The position numbers and the translations under genes are program-made. From assembly GCF_028826105.1 (NCBI RefSeq), contig NZ_JAQGPL010000001.1, forward strand, positions 1,700,501-1,764,500: 64,000 nucleotides of DNA, read 5' to 3'. Of the stretch, positions 39,227-48,107 are shown in pieces (position 1 is the first letter of the stretch; each line of letters opens with the position of its first letter). The stretch is from Paenibacillus humicola. GTDB taxonomy: Bacteria; Bacillota; Bacilli; Paenibacillales; Paenibacillaceae. The notes under the pieces were generated by a model. That model saw only the letters and a program-made list of their open reading frames with translations, had not been told where the DNA came from and made no database searches.

Positions 39227-40096
39227 TTGTTTAACTGGATGCGCAACCGGCGCATGTTCGTGCTGATGATCGCTTTCATCTTGTTTATCGCCGTCATGGG
39301 CTTCACGATCGGCGAACGAAAGAAATTGTCGTGGCCCGAAAATTTCGTGCTCGATTCATCCGCATTCGTGCAGCAATGGTTGTACAGGCCCGCTGGTTAC
39401 ATAGCGGGCCTGTTTAAAGATATCGCCAATCTGCACGACATCTACAACGAGAACGAGCGGCTGAGGAAGGTTGCGGCCGCGTATGCGCGCGACAGCATCC
39501 GCTTTAACCAGATCGAGCAGAAGAACGAGCAGCTGCAGAAGGATCTGAATTTTACCGAACGGCAGAAAAAACTGGACGACTATACGTACATGATTGCGCA
39601 GGTCGTTGCGGTCAACCCCGAATCGTACGACGGGACAATCCGCATCGACCTTGGCTCGAAGGACGGGGTCGAGCCGGACATGGCCGTCGTGTCGGATAAA
39701 GGGCTGATCGGTCTTGTCAGCCGCGTCGACCCGTTCTATTCATCGGTTATGCCGTTGACGAAGCTCGACGCCAACGCGCCGGACACGAAGCTGGTCTCCG
39801 CGACGGTGCTCGGGCACGAGAACGAATCGTTCGGCATCATCGACAGCTATAACGCGGAAACGAACCGGCTGACGATGTCCAAAATCGCGGATAAGGACCC
39901 GCTGAAGAAAGGCGATACGATCATTACGACCGGCTTCGGGGACGTTTTCCCGAAAGGGCTGATGATCGGCACCGTCGAATCGCGGCAGGACGGCGATTCC
40001 GGGCTTACCGCCACGGCGACGATCATTCCGGCGGCCGATTTCGAGCATTTGACCGAAGTGTTTGTCGTGAAGACGCCGGAAGGGAGCGGCTCATGA
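39227..40096 (+). CDS. mreC: Rod shape-determining protein MreC
   Basis: 289 residues. A short cytoplasmic tail, one N-terminal transmembrane helix (MFVLMIAFILFIAVMGF), a coiled coil (about 68-110) and the extracellular beta-barrel domain (VVAVNPESYDGTIRIDLGSKDGV onward). MreC activates the PBP2-RodA elongasome. The start is TTG (39227), supported by AGGCGGGTGAG just upstream and by the typical opening FNWMRNRRMF. Its stop codon overlaps the mreD start in ATGA. Confidence 0.95.
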   Translation: MFNWMRNRRMFVLMIAFILFIAVMGFTIGERKKLSWPENFVLDSSAFVQQWLYRPAGYIAGLFKDIANLHDIYNENERLRKVAAAYARDSIRFNQIEQKNEQLQKDLNFTERQKKLDDYTYMIAQVVAVNPESYDGTIRIDLGSKDGVEPDMAVVSDKGLIGLVSRVDPFYSSVMPLTKLDANAPDTKLVSATVLGHENESFGIIDSYNAETNRLTMSKIADKDPLKKGDTIITTGFGDVFPKGLMIGTVESRQDGDSGLTATATIIPAADFEHLTEVFVVKTPEGSGS

Positions 40097-40617
40097 AGCT
40101 GCAGCGCATCGTCGGCATCATGCTGCTTCTTTTTCTGGCGGAGGGCACGGTGTTTTACTGGCTGATGCCGGACAGTCTGGCCGGACGGGTGATCCCGCGC
40201 TTTACGCTCGCTTTCGTCCTGTTCGCGGCCATGTACCGCGACCGCCACACCGCGCTATTGCTCGGATTTTTCTTCGGCTTGCTGCAGGATATGGCCTATT
40301 ACGGCCGGATGATCGGCGTTCATGCGTTCGGCATGGCGATTGCCGGCTATTTGACCGGCTTCATCTTCAAGCGGAAAAAACCGACGATGATGATGTCGCT
40401 GTCGGTCATGTTTTTGTCCACGCTGTTTTACGAGGCGCTGCTTTATTCCGTATACCGGCTGTTCCGGCTGACGCATGAAACGTTCGAGTGGGCGCTGTCC
40501 GATCACATTTTGCCCAGTCTCCTTCTGCAGGTGCTGTTTGCGCTCGCCCTATACGTGCCGGCCAGGCGCTGGTTTGAAGGCAGCGTGAAAAAGAAAGCCG
40601 AAGAGGAAGAAGAATAG
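40093..40617 (+). CDS. mreD: Rod shape-determining protein MreD
   Basis: 174 residues, very hydrophobic with about five transmembrane helices (IVGIMLLLFLAEGTVFYWLM, TLAFVLFAAMY, ALLLGFFFGLLQDMAY and others). GLLQDMAY resembles the conserved MreD core. Overlaps mreC by four bases, so the two are translationally coupled. It ends with a basic-acidic tail (SVKKKAEEEEE), as in other Bacillales. Confidence 0.92.
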   Translation: MKLQRIVGIMLLLFLAEGTVFYWLMPDSLAGRVIPRFTLAFVLFAAMYRDRHTALLLGFFFGLLQDMAYYGRMIGVHAFGMAIAGYLTGFIFKRKKPTMMMSLSVMFLSTLFYEALLYSVYRLFRLTHETFEWALSDHILPSLLLQVLFALALYVPARRWFEGSVKKKAEEEEE

Positions 40618-40735
40618 AGGCGGCAAGCAGGAATCCGCCTCGATTGAATTGAATCGTATACAAGAGTGTTCAGCCGTCATGCGGGTAAAGGCTTCTTTTC
40701 AGGCGGTATCGTCAGGCGTACAAGGGGGGGCAAGC

Positions 40736-41395
40736 GTGACCGACAAGCAGCATATTACGATCAAAGGCGTCAAGGACGGTCTCGTATTCCTCCTGGACGA
40801 CACCTGCGAATTTTCCGCATTGCTCGAAGAACTTCAATATAAATTGGAAAAATCGCATCAACAGCTGCTGTCCGGTCCGATCGTCCACGTACAGGTGAAG
40901 CTGGGCTCGCGCCGGTTGACGGACGAGGAGAAAGAACGGATTGCGGAGACGATTCGCCAGCAGGGCAATCTGCTCGTACAGTCGATCGAAAGCCAGGTTC
41001 CGGAAACGCCCGGCCCGGGGGAAGGACGCAACCTGAAGGTGCTGACGGGGATGGTCCGATCCGGACAAACGATCGAGCACGAAGGTAATTTGCTGCTGAT
41101 GGGCGATTTGAACCCGGGCGGTTCGCTTCGCTGCACGGGCGACATTTATGTGCTGGGCGCGCTTCGCGGCCTGGCCCATGCGGGGACGGAAGGCAACGAG
41201 GACGCGATCATCGCCGCATCGCTTCTGCGTCCGACGCAGCTCCGCATTGCGGACGTCATCAGCCGGCCGCCCGACGAATGGATGACGGGGGACGCCGCGA
41301 TGGAGTTCGCCTATTTGAACGAAGGCGTCATGAAGATCGACAAGATGACGCAGCTGCATCGTTTGCGCAAAGAGCCTGTCGTATTTAAGGCGTAA
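40736..41395 (+). CDS. minC: Septum site-determining protein MinC
   Basis: 219 residues. An N-terminal domain (ITIKGVKDGLVFLLDDTCEF) that inhibits FtsZ, a Pro/Gly linker near 95-105, and a C-terminal beta-helix domain (VRSGQTIEHEGNLLLMGDLNPGG) that binds MinD. GTG at 40736 follows AAGGGGGGG with good spacing; the frame continues upstream to 40649 but lacks a ribosome site and family similarity. minD follows by 71 bases. Together with MinD it blocks division at the poles. Confidence 0.95.
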   Translation: MTDKQHITIKGVKDGLVFLLDDTCEFSALLEELQYKLEKSHQQLLSGPIVHVQVKLGSRRLTDEEKERIAETIRQQGNLLVQSIESQVPETPGPGEGRNLKVLTGMVRSGQTIEHEGNLLLMGDLNPGGSLRCTGDIYVLGALRGLAHAGTEGNEDAIIAASLLRPTQLRIADVISRPPDEWMTGDAAMEFAYLNEGVMKIDKMTQLHRLRKEPVVFKA

Positions 41396-41466
41396 AAGCA
41401 CGGCTTGAAATTGGCGGCAGCCGCGCGAGATATCCGCGGACTGCCCGCGGCGGGGAGTGTTTAATC

Positions 41467-42258
41467 ATGGGAGAAGCGATAGTAGTGACGTCCGGCAAGG
41501 GCGGAGTCGGCAAGACAACCACTTCCGCCAATTTGGGGACGGCGCTCGCTTTGCTCGGCAAAAAGGTGTGCATGGTCGATACCGATATCGGCCTTCGGAA
41601 TTTGGACGTCGTGATGGGGCTTGAGAACCGTATCATCTACGACCTGATCGACGTGGCGCAGGGCCGCTGCCGGCTGAATCAGGCGCTGGTGAAGGACAAG
41701 CGGTTCGACGAGCTGTATATGCTGCCGGCCGCGCAGACGAAGGATAAGCACGACGTCACGCCGGAGCAGGTGCGCGATATCGTGCTGGAGCTGAAGAAGG
41801 AGAACGATTATGTGGTGATCGACTGTCCGGCGGGCATCGAGCAGGGCTTCCGCAACGCGGTCGCCGGCGCCGACCGCGCCATCGTCGTGACGACGCCGGA
41901 GAACGCCGCTGTGCGCGATGCGGACCGCGTCATCGGTCTGCTTGAGCAGTCGCAGGTTCCGGCGCGGCTGGTCATCAACCGGATCCGCGCCAACATGGTG
42001 CGCAGCGGGGAGATGCTCGATATCGACGAGATCTGCCAGGTGCTGGCCATCGACCTGCTCGGCATCGTGCCCGATGATGAGAAAGTGATCAAATCGGCGA
42101 ACGCGGGCGAGCCGACCGTCATGGATCCGTCCTCCCGGGCGGCCGTCGCTTACCGGAACATCGCGCGCCGGATGCTCGGCGATATGGTACCCCTCATGCC
42201 GCTGGAGGAGAAGTCCGGCGTCTTCAAACGGTTTCGCAAGTTTCTGGGAATAGGATGA
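41467..42258 (+). CDS. minD: Septum site-determining ATPase MinD
   Basis: 263 residues of a ParA/MinD ATPase. The deviant Walker A GKGGVGKTT (10-18) has the signature Lys11; the switch I and II motifs DTDIGLRNLDVVMGLENR and VVIDCPAGIEQG follow. The C-terminus (FKRFRKFLGIG) is the amphipathic membrane-targeting helix. GGGGAG precedes the ATG. No minE is present, as in other Bacillales that use DivIVA/MinJ-type positioning. Confidence 0.97.
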   Translation: MGEAIVVTSGKGGVGKTTTSANLGTALALLGKKVCMVDTDIGLRNLDVVMGLENRIIYDLIDVAQGRCRLNQALVKDKRFDELYMLPAAQTKDKHDVTPEQVRDIVLELKKENDYVVIDCPAGIEQGFRNAVAGADRAIVVTTPENAAVRDADRVIGLLEQSQVPARLVINRIRANMVRSGEMLDIDEICQVLAIDLLGIVPDDEKVIKSANAGEPTVMDPSSRAAVAYRNIARRMLGDMVPLMPLEEKSGVFKRFRKFLGIG

Positions 42259-42265
42259 GCGGCCG

Positions 42266-43414
42266 GTGATTTATAAACTGAAAAAGCTGGACGTCGGCAT
42301 GCTGGTCATTTTGGTCGCTTTTATGGTCGTCAGCACGCTGCTCGTCCACAGCGCAACCTACGGCAATCCGGGCTACCGCGATTACGACGTGAAAACGGTC
42401 ATTTTCTACGGAATCGGATTCGCCGCGGCGATCGTTTCTACGCTGATCGATTACCGCATCTTTTTGAAGGGCTGGTATGTGCTGTACGGGATCGGCATCG
42501 TGATGCTTGTGCTCGTCTATTTGACCGCAAAGGAAATCAACGGCGCGAAAAGCTGGTTTGTTTTGCCGGGAGGTCTGCTGTTCCAGCCTGCCGAAATGGT
42601 GAAAATCATTCTGATCATTACGGTTGCGTATTTGATGGGCCGGCGCAAAGGGGATCCGCTGCGGATTCGTTCGGATTTGCTTGTCATCGCCGCCTTTTCG
42701 TTTCTCCCGTTCGCGCTTGTCATGATCCAGCCGGACCTCGGCAACGCGATCATTTACCTCGTTATCGTGCTCGGCATGCTGTGGATCGGCAACGTCCGGT
42801 ACACGCACGTGCTGATCGGGATGGCCGTCGTCATCGGCAGCCTCATCCTGTTCGTCAATTTGTTCAACACGTACAACAAGAACATCCACGATTTTCTGGA
42901 AGAGCATCAAAAGGTGCACTGGTACGAGCGGATCAACGGCTTCATCAATCCATCGGAGGCGCCGCAGAGCGAAGTGTATCAGGCCGAGAATTCGAAAATC
43001 GCGATCGGCTCCGGGGGACTGACCGGCGACGGCTATATGAAGGGCGATTCGAAAAACCGCAAGCTGATCCCGTACCCGTATTCGGACGCGATTTTCGTCG
43101 TGATCGGCGAGGAATTCGGCTTTCAAGGCGCCGCCGTCGTGCTGATGCTTTATTTTTTGCTCATCTACAGGATGATTCTCATCGCCTTTCAGTGCCTGGA
43201 CCTGCGCGGCTCATTCATCGTGATCGGGATCGTCTCGATGTACGTGTTCCAGGTCTTTCAGAATATCGGCATGATGATCGGCCTTATGCCGATCACCGGC
43301 ATTACGCTGCCGTTTATCAGCTACGGCGGCACGTCGCTCCTGCTTAACATGCTCTGCATCGGGCTCGTATTCAGCGTGAAGGCGCACCAGGAAAAATACG
43401 AAATGGCCGCATAG
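42266..43414 (+). CDS. SEDS-family glycosyltransferase (RodA/FtsW/SpoVE type)
   Basis: 382 residues, about ten transmembrane segments. The SEDS signatures are visible: GGLLFQPAEMVKI, MIQPDLGNAI, a large extracytoplasmic loop with YQAENSKIAIGSGGLTGDGYMKGD (catalytic-loop region) and ITGITLPFISYGGTSLL at the C-terminus. These proteins polymerize lipid II together with a class B PBP. The position after mreBCD-minCD favours RodA, the elongasome member, rather than FtsW. GTG start 7 bases after minD with AGGATGAG within the end of minD. A strong terminator follows. Confidence 0.9.
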   Translation: MIYKLKKLDVGMLVILVAFMVVSTLLVHSATYGNPGYRDYDVKTVIFYGIGFAAAIVSTLIDYRIFLKGWYVLYGIGIVMLVLVYLTAKEINGAKSWFVLPGGLLFQPAEMVKIILIITVAYLMGRRKGDPLRIRSDLLVIAAFSFLPFALVMIQPDLGNAIIYLVIVLGMLWIGNVRYTHVLIGMAVVIGSLILFVNLFNTYNKNIHDFLEEHQKVHWYERINGFINPSEAPQSEVYQAENSKIAIGSGGLTGDGYMKGDSKNRKLIPYPYSDAIFVVIGEEFGFQGAAVVLMLYFLLIYRMILIAFQCLDLRGSFIVIGIVSMYVFQVFQNIGMMIGLMPITGITLPFISYGGTSLLLNMLCIGLVFSVKAHQEKYEMAA

Positions 43415-43449
43415 CCGCTTTGGCGTTCAAACGCCGAAGCGGCTTTTTC
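43413..43449 (+). terminator. Terminator of the mre-min-rodA operon
   Basis: AGCCGCTT (43413-43420) pairs with AAGCGGCT (43437-43444), extended by an inner GGCGTT/AACGCC stem, then TTTTT. Confidence 0.88.
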
Positions 43450-43492
43450 GCTCCGGCATGCAAGCGCAACATAAACAAGCCCCCCGGTTCAT

Positions 43493-43523
43493 ATATATGA
43501 ATCGAGCAAGCTGTCCATATGAT
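43493..43523 (+). promoter_or_regulatory. Candidate sigma-E promoter of spoIVFA
   Basis: CATATGAT (43516-43523) resembles the sigma-E -10 (CATACAnT), with an ATAT-containing -35-like stretch 15 bases upstream. It is weak on sequence alone but in B. subtilis the spoIVF operon is sigma-E controlled. Confidence 0.35.
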
Positions 43524-43535
43524 GGAGGGATTAGC

Positions 43536-44504
43536 ATGGGGACGAAAAACGGCGTCCGTCAGCGCAGGCAGGAGCGCATGAGACGGATATTGGAGCAGAT
43601 GGACCGGCAGAGCGTTTCCCGCCCGCCGGAATCGAATATCCGGGAGGGCGCGATCGGAGGTCAGAGACAGCCTTCCCCTCCGGCGTATCCGCCGCCCCCG
43701 GCTTCCTTAGCCGGACCGCAGCGGTATGCCGGTCCTGAAAGCGGACCCGGCACGGCTCATTCCGATCCGGAGCTGCTCTGGAAATCGCAGCCGAATCCGT
43801 GGGAAAGAGCCGGCTGGCGCATGGCCCCGCCAATAGGCGCGAGCGGCGGAGGGGAGCTTGGAAGCGGGCCGGCCCGCACCGGAAACGCGATCGTGCGCGG
43901 GCTGTTTATCCAGACCGTCTTCGCCGCCGCTTTATTTGCGATTATTTACGGCATGTTCCATCTCGACGCGCCGCTGGCGAAGAAGGGGCAGGAGACCGTA
44001 ACGGCGGCGCTGACCGAGCAGATGAATTTCCAATCGGCCGAGGCGCTGTACCGCAAAATGTTCGCCGGCGCGCCGTCGTTCATTCCGATGTTCGGCGGCT
44101 CGGGCGAGGACAAAACAAAGCTGGCCGAAGGCGACGTCGCGCTGCCGATCGTTAAGCCGCTGAAGGACGGTACGGTCGTGCACAGCTTTGCCGAGACGCT
44201 CGGCGGCGTCGAAATCGCGGGCAAGCCGCTTGATCCGGTCGCCGCCGCCGAAGCCGGCCGGGTGCTGCTCGTGACCGACGACAAGACGACCGGGCGCACC
44301 GTCGTCATCCAGCATGCCGGCAGCCGCGTCACGGTATACGGGCATCTGGGCCGATCCGACGTAGCCGAGAGCGACTGGGTCGACGCCGGCCAGACCGTCG
44401 GCACGCTCGGGCCGGCCGCTTCGGGCGAGACGAGCCTCTTGTTTTTTGCGGTGAAGGAGAAAGGCCGGTACGTCAACCCCGCGGACGTCGTGCCGCTTGA
44501 TTAG
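43536..44504 (+). CDS. spoIVFA: SpoIVFA-like protein with degenerate M23 (LytM) domain
   Basis: 322 residues: a basic, Pro-rich cytoplasmic N-terminus, one transmembrane helix (about 118-140, LFIQTVFAAALFAIIYGMF), and an extracytoplasmic LytM-type domain (VIQHAGSRVTVYGHLGR to the end). The HxH motif of active M23 peptidases is not complete, so it is likely structural. Its place before the SpoIVFB-type protease identifies it as SpoIVFA, which holds SpoIVFB inactive together with BofA until the forespore signals. GGAGGG precedes ATG 43536. Its end overlaps the next gene by eight bases. Confidence 0.88.
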   Translation: MGTKNGVRQRRQERMRRILEQMDRQSVSRPPESNIREGAIGGQRQPSPPAYPPPPASLAGPQRYAGPESGPGTAHSDPELLWKSQPNPWERAGWRMAPPIGASGGGELGSGPARTGNAIVRGLFIQTVFAAALFAIIYGMFHLDAPLAKKGQETVTAALTEQMNFQSAEALYRKMFAGAPSFIPMFGGSGEDKTKLAEGDVALPIVKPLKDGTVVHSFAETLGGVEIAGKPLDPVAAAEAGRVLLVTDDKTTGRTVVIQHAGSRVTVYGHLGRSDVAESDWVDAGQTVGTLGPAASGETSLLFFAVKEKGRYVNPADVVPLD

Positions 44505-45390
44505 GCTGTTTGGCATCCGGTGGTCGGTTCACCCGCTCTTCGTGCTCGTCATGCTCGCTTCGATTGCAACCGGTTATTTCGTGGAGCTGCTGACGCTGTT
44601 CGCGATCGTGCTGGTGCATGAGCTGGGACATGTCGCGGCGGCGCGGGGATACGGGTGGACCGTGCGGGACGTCAAGCTGCTTCCTTTCGGAGGCGTGGCT
44701 GAAGTCGAGAACGCCGCAAGCGTACCGGCGAAGGAGGAGGCTGTCGTCGCACTGGCGGGACCGCTGCAAAATGTATGGATGGCCGCGGCGGCTTGGGCCC
44801 TTGGCCAAACCGGCTGGTGGAGCGCCGATTGGTCGGATTATGTGTGGCGCGCCAATGTCATGATCGGCTTGTTCAACCTGCTGCCGATTTTGCCTCTTGA
44901 CGGCGGCAGGCTGATGCAGGCCGCGCTCAGCCGGACGCTGACCTTTCACCAGACGCTCGTCTGGGGCGCCCGGATCAGCCTCGCCTTCAGCCTGCTGATG
45001 ACGCTTTACGCGTTCACCCCGCTTATCCCCGCGCTTCATGTCCGCACGGGCGGCATCGAGGCGAACCTGCTGCTGCTCGGTTTGTTTCTGCTGGCCACGA
45101 ACTGGTCGTACAACCGGAATATCCCGTTTTTGTTTTTGCGTTTCCTGACCGGCCGCGCCGCCGCGTCCGCCCGGTTCGTCGCGAACGGGGCCTGGGCGTT
45201 TCCGATTATCGTCTCGAAGGGGCATTCGGTCTCGGCGGCGCTGCGCCTGTTCAAGCGGGACAGCTATCATCTGGTCGTCGTGATGGAGGAGAAGGGGCGC
45301 ATTCTGGCCGTTCTCCCCGAACAGAAGGTCGTCGTCGGCTACTTGTCCGACGGGAACGGAGGCCGTGCAGTTTCGGAGCTTTTCATGTAA
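44497..45390 (+). CDS. spoIVFB: SpoIVFB intramembrane metalloprotease (pro-sigma-K processing)
   Basis: 297 residues, polytopic site-2 protease of family M50. The zinc motif HELGH is at residues 41-45 (LVHELGHVAAARG) and the third ligand Asp135 lies in NLLPILPLDGGRL; both are two residues earlier than in the B. subtilis protein. It cleaves pro-sigma-K in the mother cell. The C-terminal ~100 residues form a cytosolic CBS-like domain. Start is TTG at 44497 within the end of spoIVFA, with no clear own ribosome site, so translation is probably coupled to spoIVFA. Confidence 0.93.
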   Translation: MIRLFGIRWSVHPLFVLVMLASIATGYFVELLTLFAIVLVHELGHVAAARGYGWTVRDVKLLPFGGVAEVENAASVPAKEEAVVALAGPLQNVWMAAAAWALGQTGWWSADWSDYVWRANVMIGLFNLLPILPLDGGRLMQAALSRTLTFHQTLVWGARISLAFSLLMTLYAFTPLIPALHVRTGGIEANLLLLGLFLLATNWSYNRNIPFLFLRFLTGRAAASARFVANGAWAFPIIVSKGHSVSAALRLFKRDSYHLVVVMEEKGRILAVLPEQKVVVGYLSDGNGGRAVSELFM

Positions 45391-45435
45391 AATAGACTCC
45401 ATGAAAGACCGAATGCGCAGGGGGTCGGAAGCGAA

Positions 45436-46671
45436 ATGAAGCAAATGCTGGTTCAAGGCCGCGGCGGCGTGCTGAAAACGGCAATCATGCAGGATGGCCG
45501 CCTGCTGGAATATGATATGGAACGATCCGATAGCGACGGGGAGCTCGTCGGCAGTTTGTTTAAAGGGCGGGTCGTCAATGTGCTGCCCGGCATGCAGGCG
45601 GCGTTCGTCGATATCGGCCAGGCGAAAAACGCTTTCTTATATATCGACGATTGCCTGCATCCACACCTGGAGCGGCAGCCGAAGGAGAAGCCGTCCATTA
45701 CCGACCTGCTCCGGCCCTCACAGTCCGTTATCGTACAAGTGGTGAAAGAACCGCTCGGCACGAAAGGGGCCCGCGTCACGACGCATTATTCACTTCCGGG
45801 CAGATACCTCGTCTATATGCCGAATGCCGATTACGTAGGCGTGTCCAAAAAAGTGAACGGCGAGCAGGAGCGCGCCCGGCTGCGCGCGATCGCCGAATCA
45901 GGCCGCAGGCCGGGAGAGGGCGTTATCGTGCGGACCGCGGCGGAAGGCGAGGCGGCGGATGCGCTCGAAGCCGATCTGGACCGTTTGCGCGGACTGTGGA
46001 CGGCCATTGAGCGCCGCGCCGAGACGGCATCCGCGCCGTCGGAGCTGCACCGGGAGGAGGGGCTGATCCACCGGCTGGTGCGCGACATGCTGAGCGCCGA
46101 AATTGACGAGGTCTGGATCGACGACAAGAAGCGGTACGCCGAGACCGAGCAGCTCGTCCGCCGCATGGCGCCGGCGCTGCTGCCAAGGATTCGCCTCTAC
46201 GATCCGGCCGCCTCTGCCGGGCTGTTCGAGCGGTACAAAGCGGACAAGCAGCTGGATGAAGCGTTCGAGCGGCGCATTCCGCTCAGCTGCGGAGGCGATC
46301 TGGTCTGGGATCAGACCGAAGCGCTGACAGTCATCGACGTCAATACGGGCAAATTCGTCGGCACCCGCGATCTGGAGGACACCGTGTTCCGGACGAACAT
46401 GGAAGCGGCGGAACAAATCGCCCGTCTGCTCCGGCTTCGCGACGTCGGCGGAATCATCATCATCGATTTTATCGATATGGATCTGGAAGAGCACCGCGCG
46501 CAAATTGCCAGGCGGATGGAGGAGCTGCTGCGAAGCGACCGCTCCAAGACGCAGGTCGCCGGCTGGACCAAGCTCGGACTGCTCGAGCTGACGCGCCGGA
46601 AGGTCCGCGACCAGGCGCTTCGCGAGCGCCGCGTGATTTGCCCGGCCTGCCAGGGAAGAGGCAGCGTGTAG
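45436..46671 (+). CDS. rng: Ribonuclease E/G family endoribonuclease
   Basis: 411 residues, shorter than E. coli RNase G (about 489) because the C-terminal dimer part is cut after the zinc-link. An S1-type RNA-binding region (residues ~35-120, LFKGRVVNVLPGMQAAFVDIG) precedes the DNase I-like catalytic domain with magnesium ligands Asp301 (TVIDVNTGKF) and Asp344 (IIIIDFIDMD). The zinc-link CPAC is at Cys402 and Cys405. All numbers are offset by two from E. coli RNase E, so the active site is intact. B. subtilis lacks this enzyme. The gene lies between spoIVFB and rplU, next to ribosomal protein genes, suggesting rRNA or mRNA processing. Confidence 0.95.
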   Translation: MKQMLVQGRGGVLKTAIMQDGRLLEYDMERSDSDGELVGSLFKGRVVNVLPGMQAAFVDIGQAKNAFLYIDDCLHPHLERQPKEKPSITDLLRPSQSVIVQVVKEPLGTKGARVTTHYSLPGRYLVYMPNADYVGVSKKVNGEQERARLRAIAESGRRPGEGVIVRTAAEGEAADALEADLDRLRGLWTAIERRAETASAPSELHREEGLIHRLVRDMLSAEIDEVWIDDKKRYAETEQLVRRMAPALLPRIRLYDPAASAGLFERYKADKQLDEAFERRIPLSCGGDLVWDQTEALTVIDVNTGKFVGTRDLEDTVFRTNMEAAEQIARLLRLRDVGGIIIIDFIDMDLEEHRAQIARRMEELLRSDRSKTQVAGWTKLGLLELTRRKVRDQALRERRVICPACQGRGSV

Positions 46672-46688
46672 CCGGACACCGGTTTTTT
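46672..46688 (+). terminator. Possible short terminator after rng
   Basis: A four-base stem CCGG-ACA-CCGG followed by TTTTTT. Weak by stem length; it lies between two convergent genes. Confidence 0.35.
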
Positions 46689-46709
46689 CGGGCAGGATCC
46701 GGTTCTCGG

Positions 46710-48077
46710 TCAGAACAGCCAGGTCACCCAATAATACAGCGCAATAATCATAAAAATGACCGTGGGCGGAATGACGAGGATCGTAATGCGCGTGTACTCC
46801 TTCCAATCGACCGGCATGCCGTTTTTCCGGAGAATATGGAGCCAGATGAGCGAAGCGAGCGTTCCGACCGGCAGTACGAGCGAACCGACGTCGCTTCCGA
46901 TCACGTTGGCGAGGTAGGCAATCTTGAGCGTCAGCGGATCCAGCTGCATGCCCGTAATCGCGATCGTCCCGATCATCAGCGCCGGATGGTTGTTGAACGT
47001 CATGGACATGAGGCTTTGAATGCCGCCCATCACAAGGCCGGCGTTGAGCAGACTGCCGTTCATGAAAGGCGCGAAAAACGTGACGAGCCACTGCGTCAGT
47101 CCGATATTATGAAGTCCGTAAACGATCACGTACATGCCTAAGGCGAACACCAGGATGTGCCAGGGCGTTTTTTTTAGCATGTCCTTCGGCGGGAGCTTCA
47201 GATAGTACCAGCGCCAGCCGAGCAGCAGGGCGGACCCGAGCACCGATACGATTTCGATCGGAATGCCGTAATATGAAGCGACGAACAGGCCGACGCGGAC
47301 GCCGAACACGAAGATCAGGATATTCCGCATGAGAGCGGTTTTTCGCTTGTCGCTCAGCGAATCGAGCACGGTGACCGGCCGGTCCTGGAGCGGATGGTAC
47401 CGGCTTCCCCCGGAAGCCCAGAACGTCGGGCCGGCCTGCGGGAGCTTCTTCGGCAGGCTGCGGTAGCAGACGAGGAACAGAAGCAGGACGAGAAACAGGA
47501 GTCCGAGGCTGGCGGGTACGAACATCATAATGAGATTCGTATATAAATCCATGTTGACGATTTTGAGCGCAATCAGATTGACGATGTTGCTGACGCCGAT
47601 CGGAGCGCTCGAGGCGGTCGCGACCAGCGCGCCGGACAGCAGGTACGGGACTTTCTGATGCTTTTTCAGGTGCAGATTTTGCAGCATGATGAGCAGAATC
47701 GGCGTCGTGATCAAAATGCTGCCGTCGTTGTTGAAAAACATCGTCATCAAGAAGCAGATCAGATTGACGTACCAGAACAGCCGGATGCCGGAGCCCTTCG
47801 CCCGTGCCGCCAGCCCCTCAGCCGCCCATTTGAAAAAACCGAAGCTCTCCAGCACGACAGCCATGACGATCGTCGCCATGATCGTAATCGCCGCGCCGCT
47901 TACGGTGGAGGCGATGTGGCCGAAATCGGACAGCGTGACGGTGCCGCTCATCAGCACGATAACCGCGCCGATCGTGGACGGTATGGCTTCGTTTAACTGC
48001 TTCGGCCGCCATAATATGAGGACAACCGCCATGACAAAGGCGATGACGGTAATCGTGGCGGCTGCGGATTCAACCAT
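46710..48077 (-). CDS. ArsB/NhaD-type ion transporter (IT superfamily)
   Basis: 455 residues with about eleven transmembrane segments in two inverted halves. Each half carries a re-entrant-loop motif: FFNNDGSILITTPIL and the related FNNHPALMIGTI, plus ASSAPIGVSNIVNLIAL, which are typical of ArsB/citrate/NhaD-type carriers. Many such proteins are annotated as arsenite exporters, but substrate is not certain, as no arsR or arsC is adjacent. GAGGTGAG is six bases before the ATG at 48077. It faces rng and is preceded by a 52-codon membrane protein on the same strand, with which it likely forms an operon inserted in a plus-strand block. Confidence 0.88.
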   Translation of the reverse strand: MVESAAATITVIAFVMAVVLILWRPKQLNEAIPSTIGAVIVLMSGTVTLSDFGHIASTVSGAAITIMATIVMAVVLESFGFFKWAAEGLAARAKGSGIRLFWYVNLICFLMTMFFNNDGSILITTPILLIMLQNLHLKKHQKVPYLLSGALVATASSAPIGVSNIVNLIALKIVNMDLYTNLIMMFVPASLGLLFLVLLLFLVCYRSLPKKLPQAGPTFWASGGSRYHPLQDRPVTVLDSLSDKRKTALMRNILIFVFGVRVGLFVASYYGIPIEIVSVLGSALLLGWRWYYLKLPPKDMLKKTPWHILVFALGMYVIVYGLHNIGLTQWLVTFFAPFMNGSLLNAGLVMGGIQSLMSMTFNNHPALMIGTIAITGMQLDPLTLKIAYLANVIGSDVGSLVLPVGTLASLIWLHILRKNGMPVDWKEYTRITILVIPPTVIFMIIALYYWVTWLF

Positions 48078-48107
48078 AGTTCTCACCTCTGTTTTGGGCT
48101 GCGCCGG

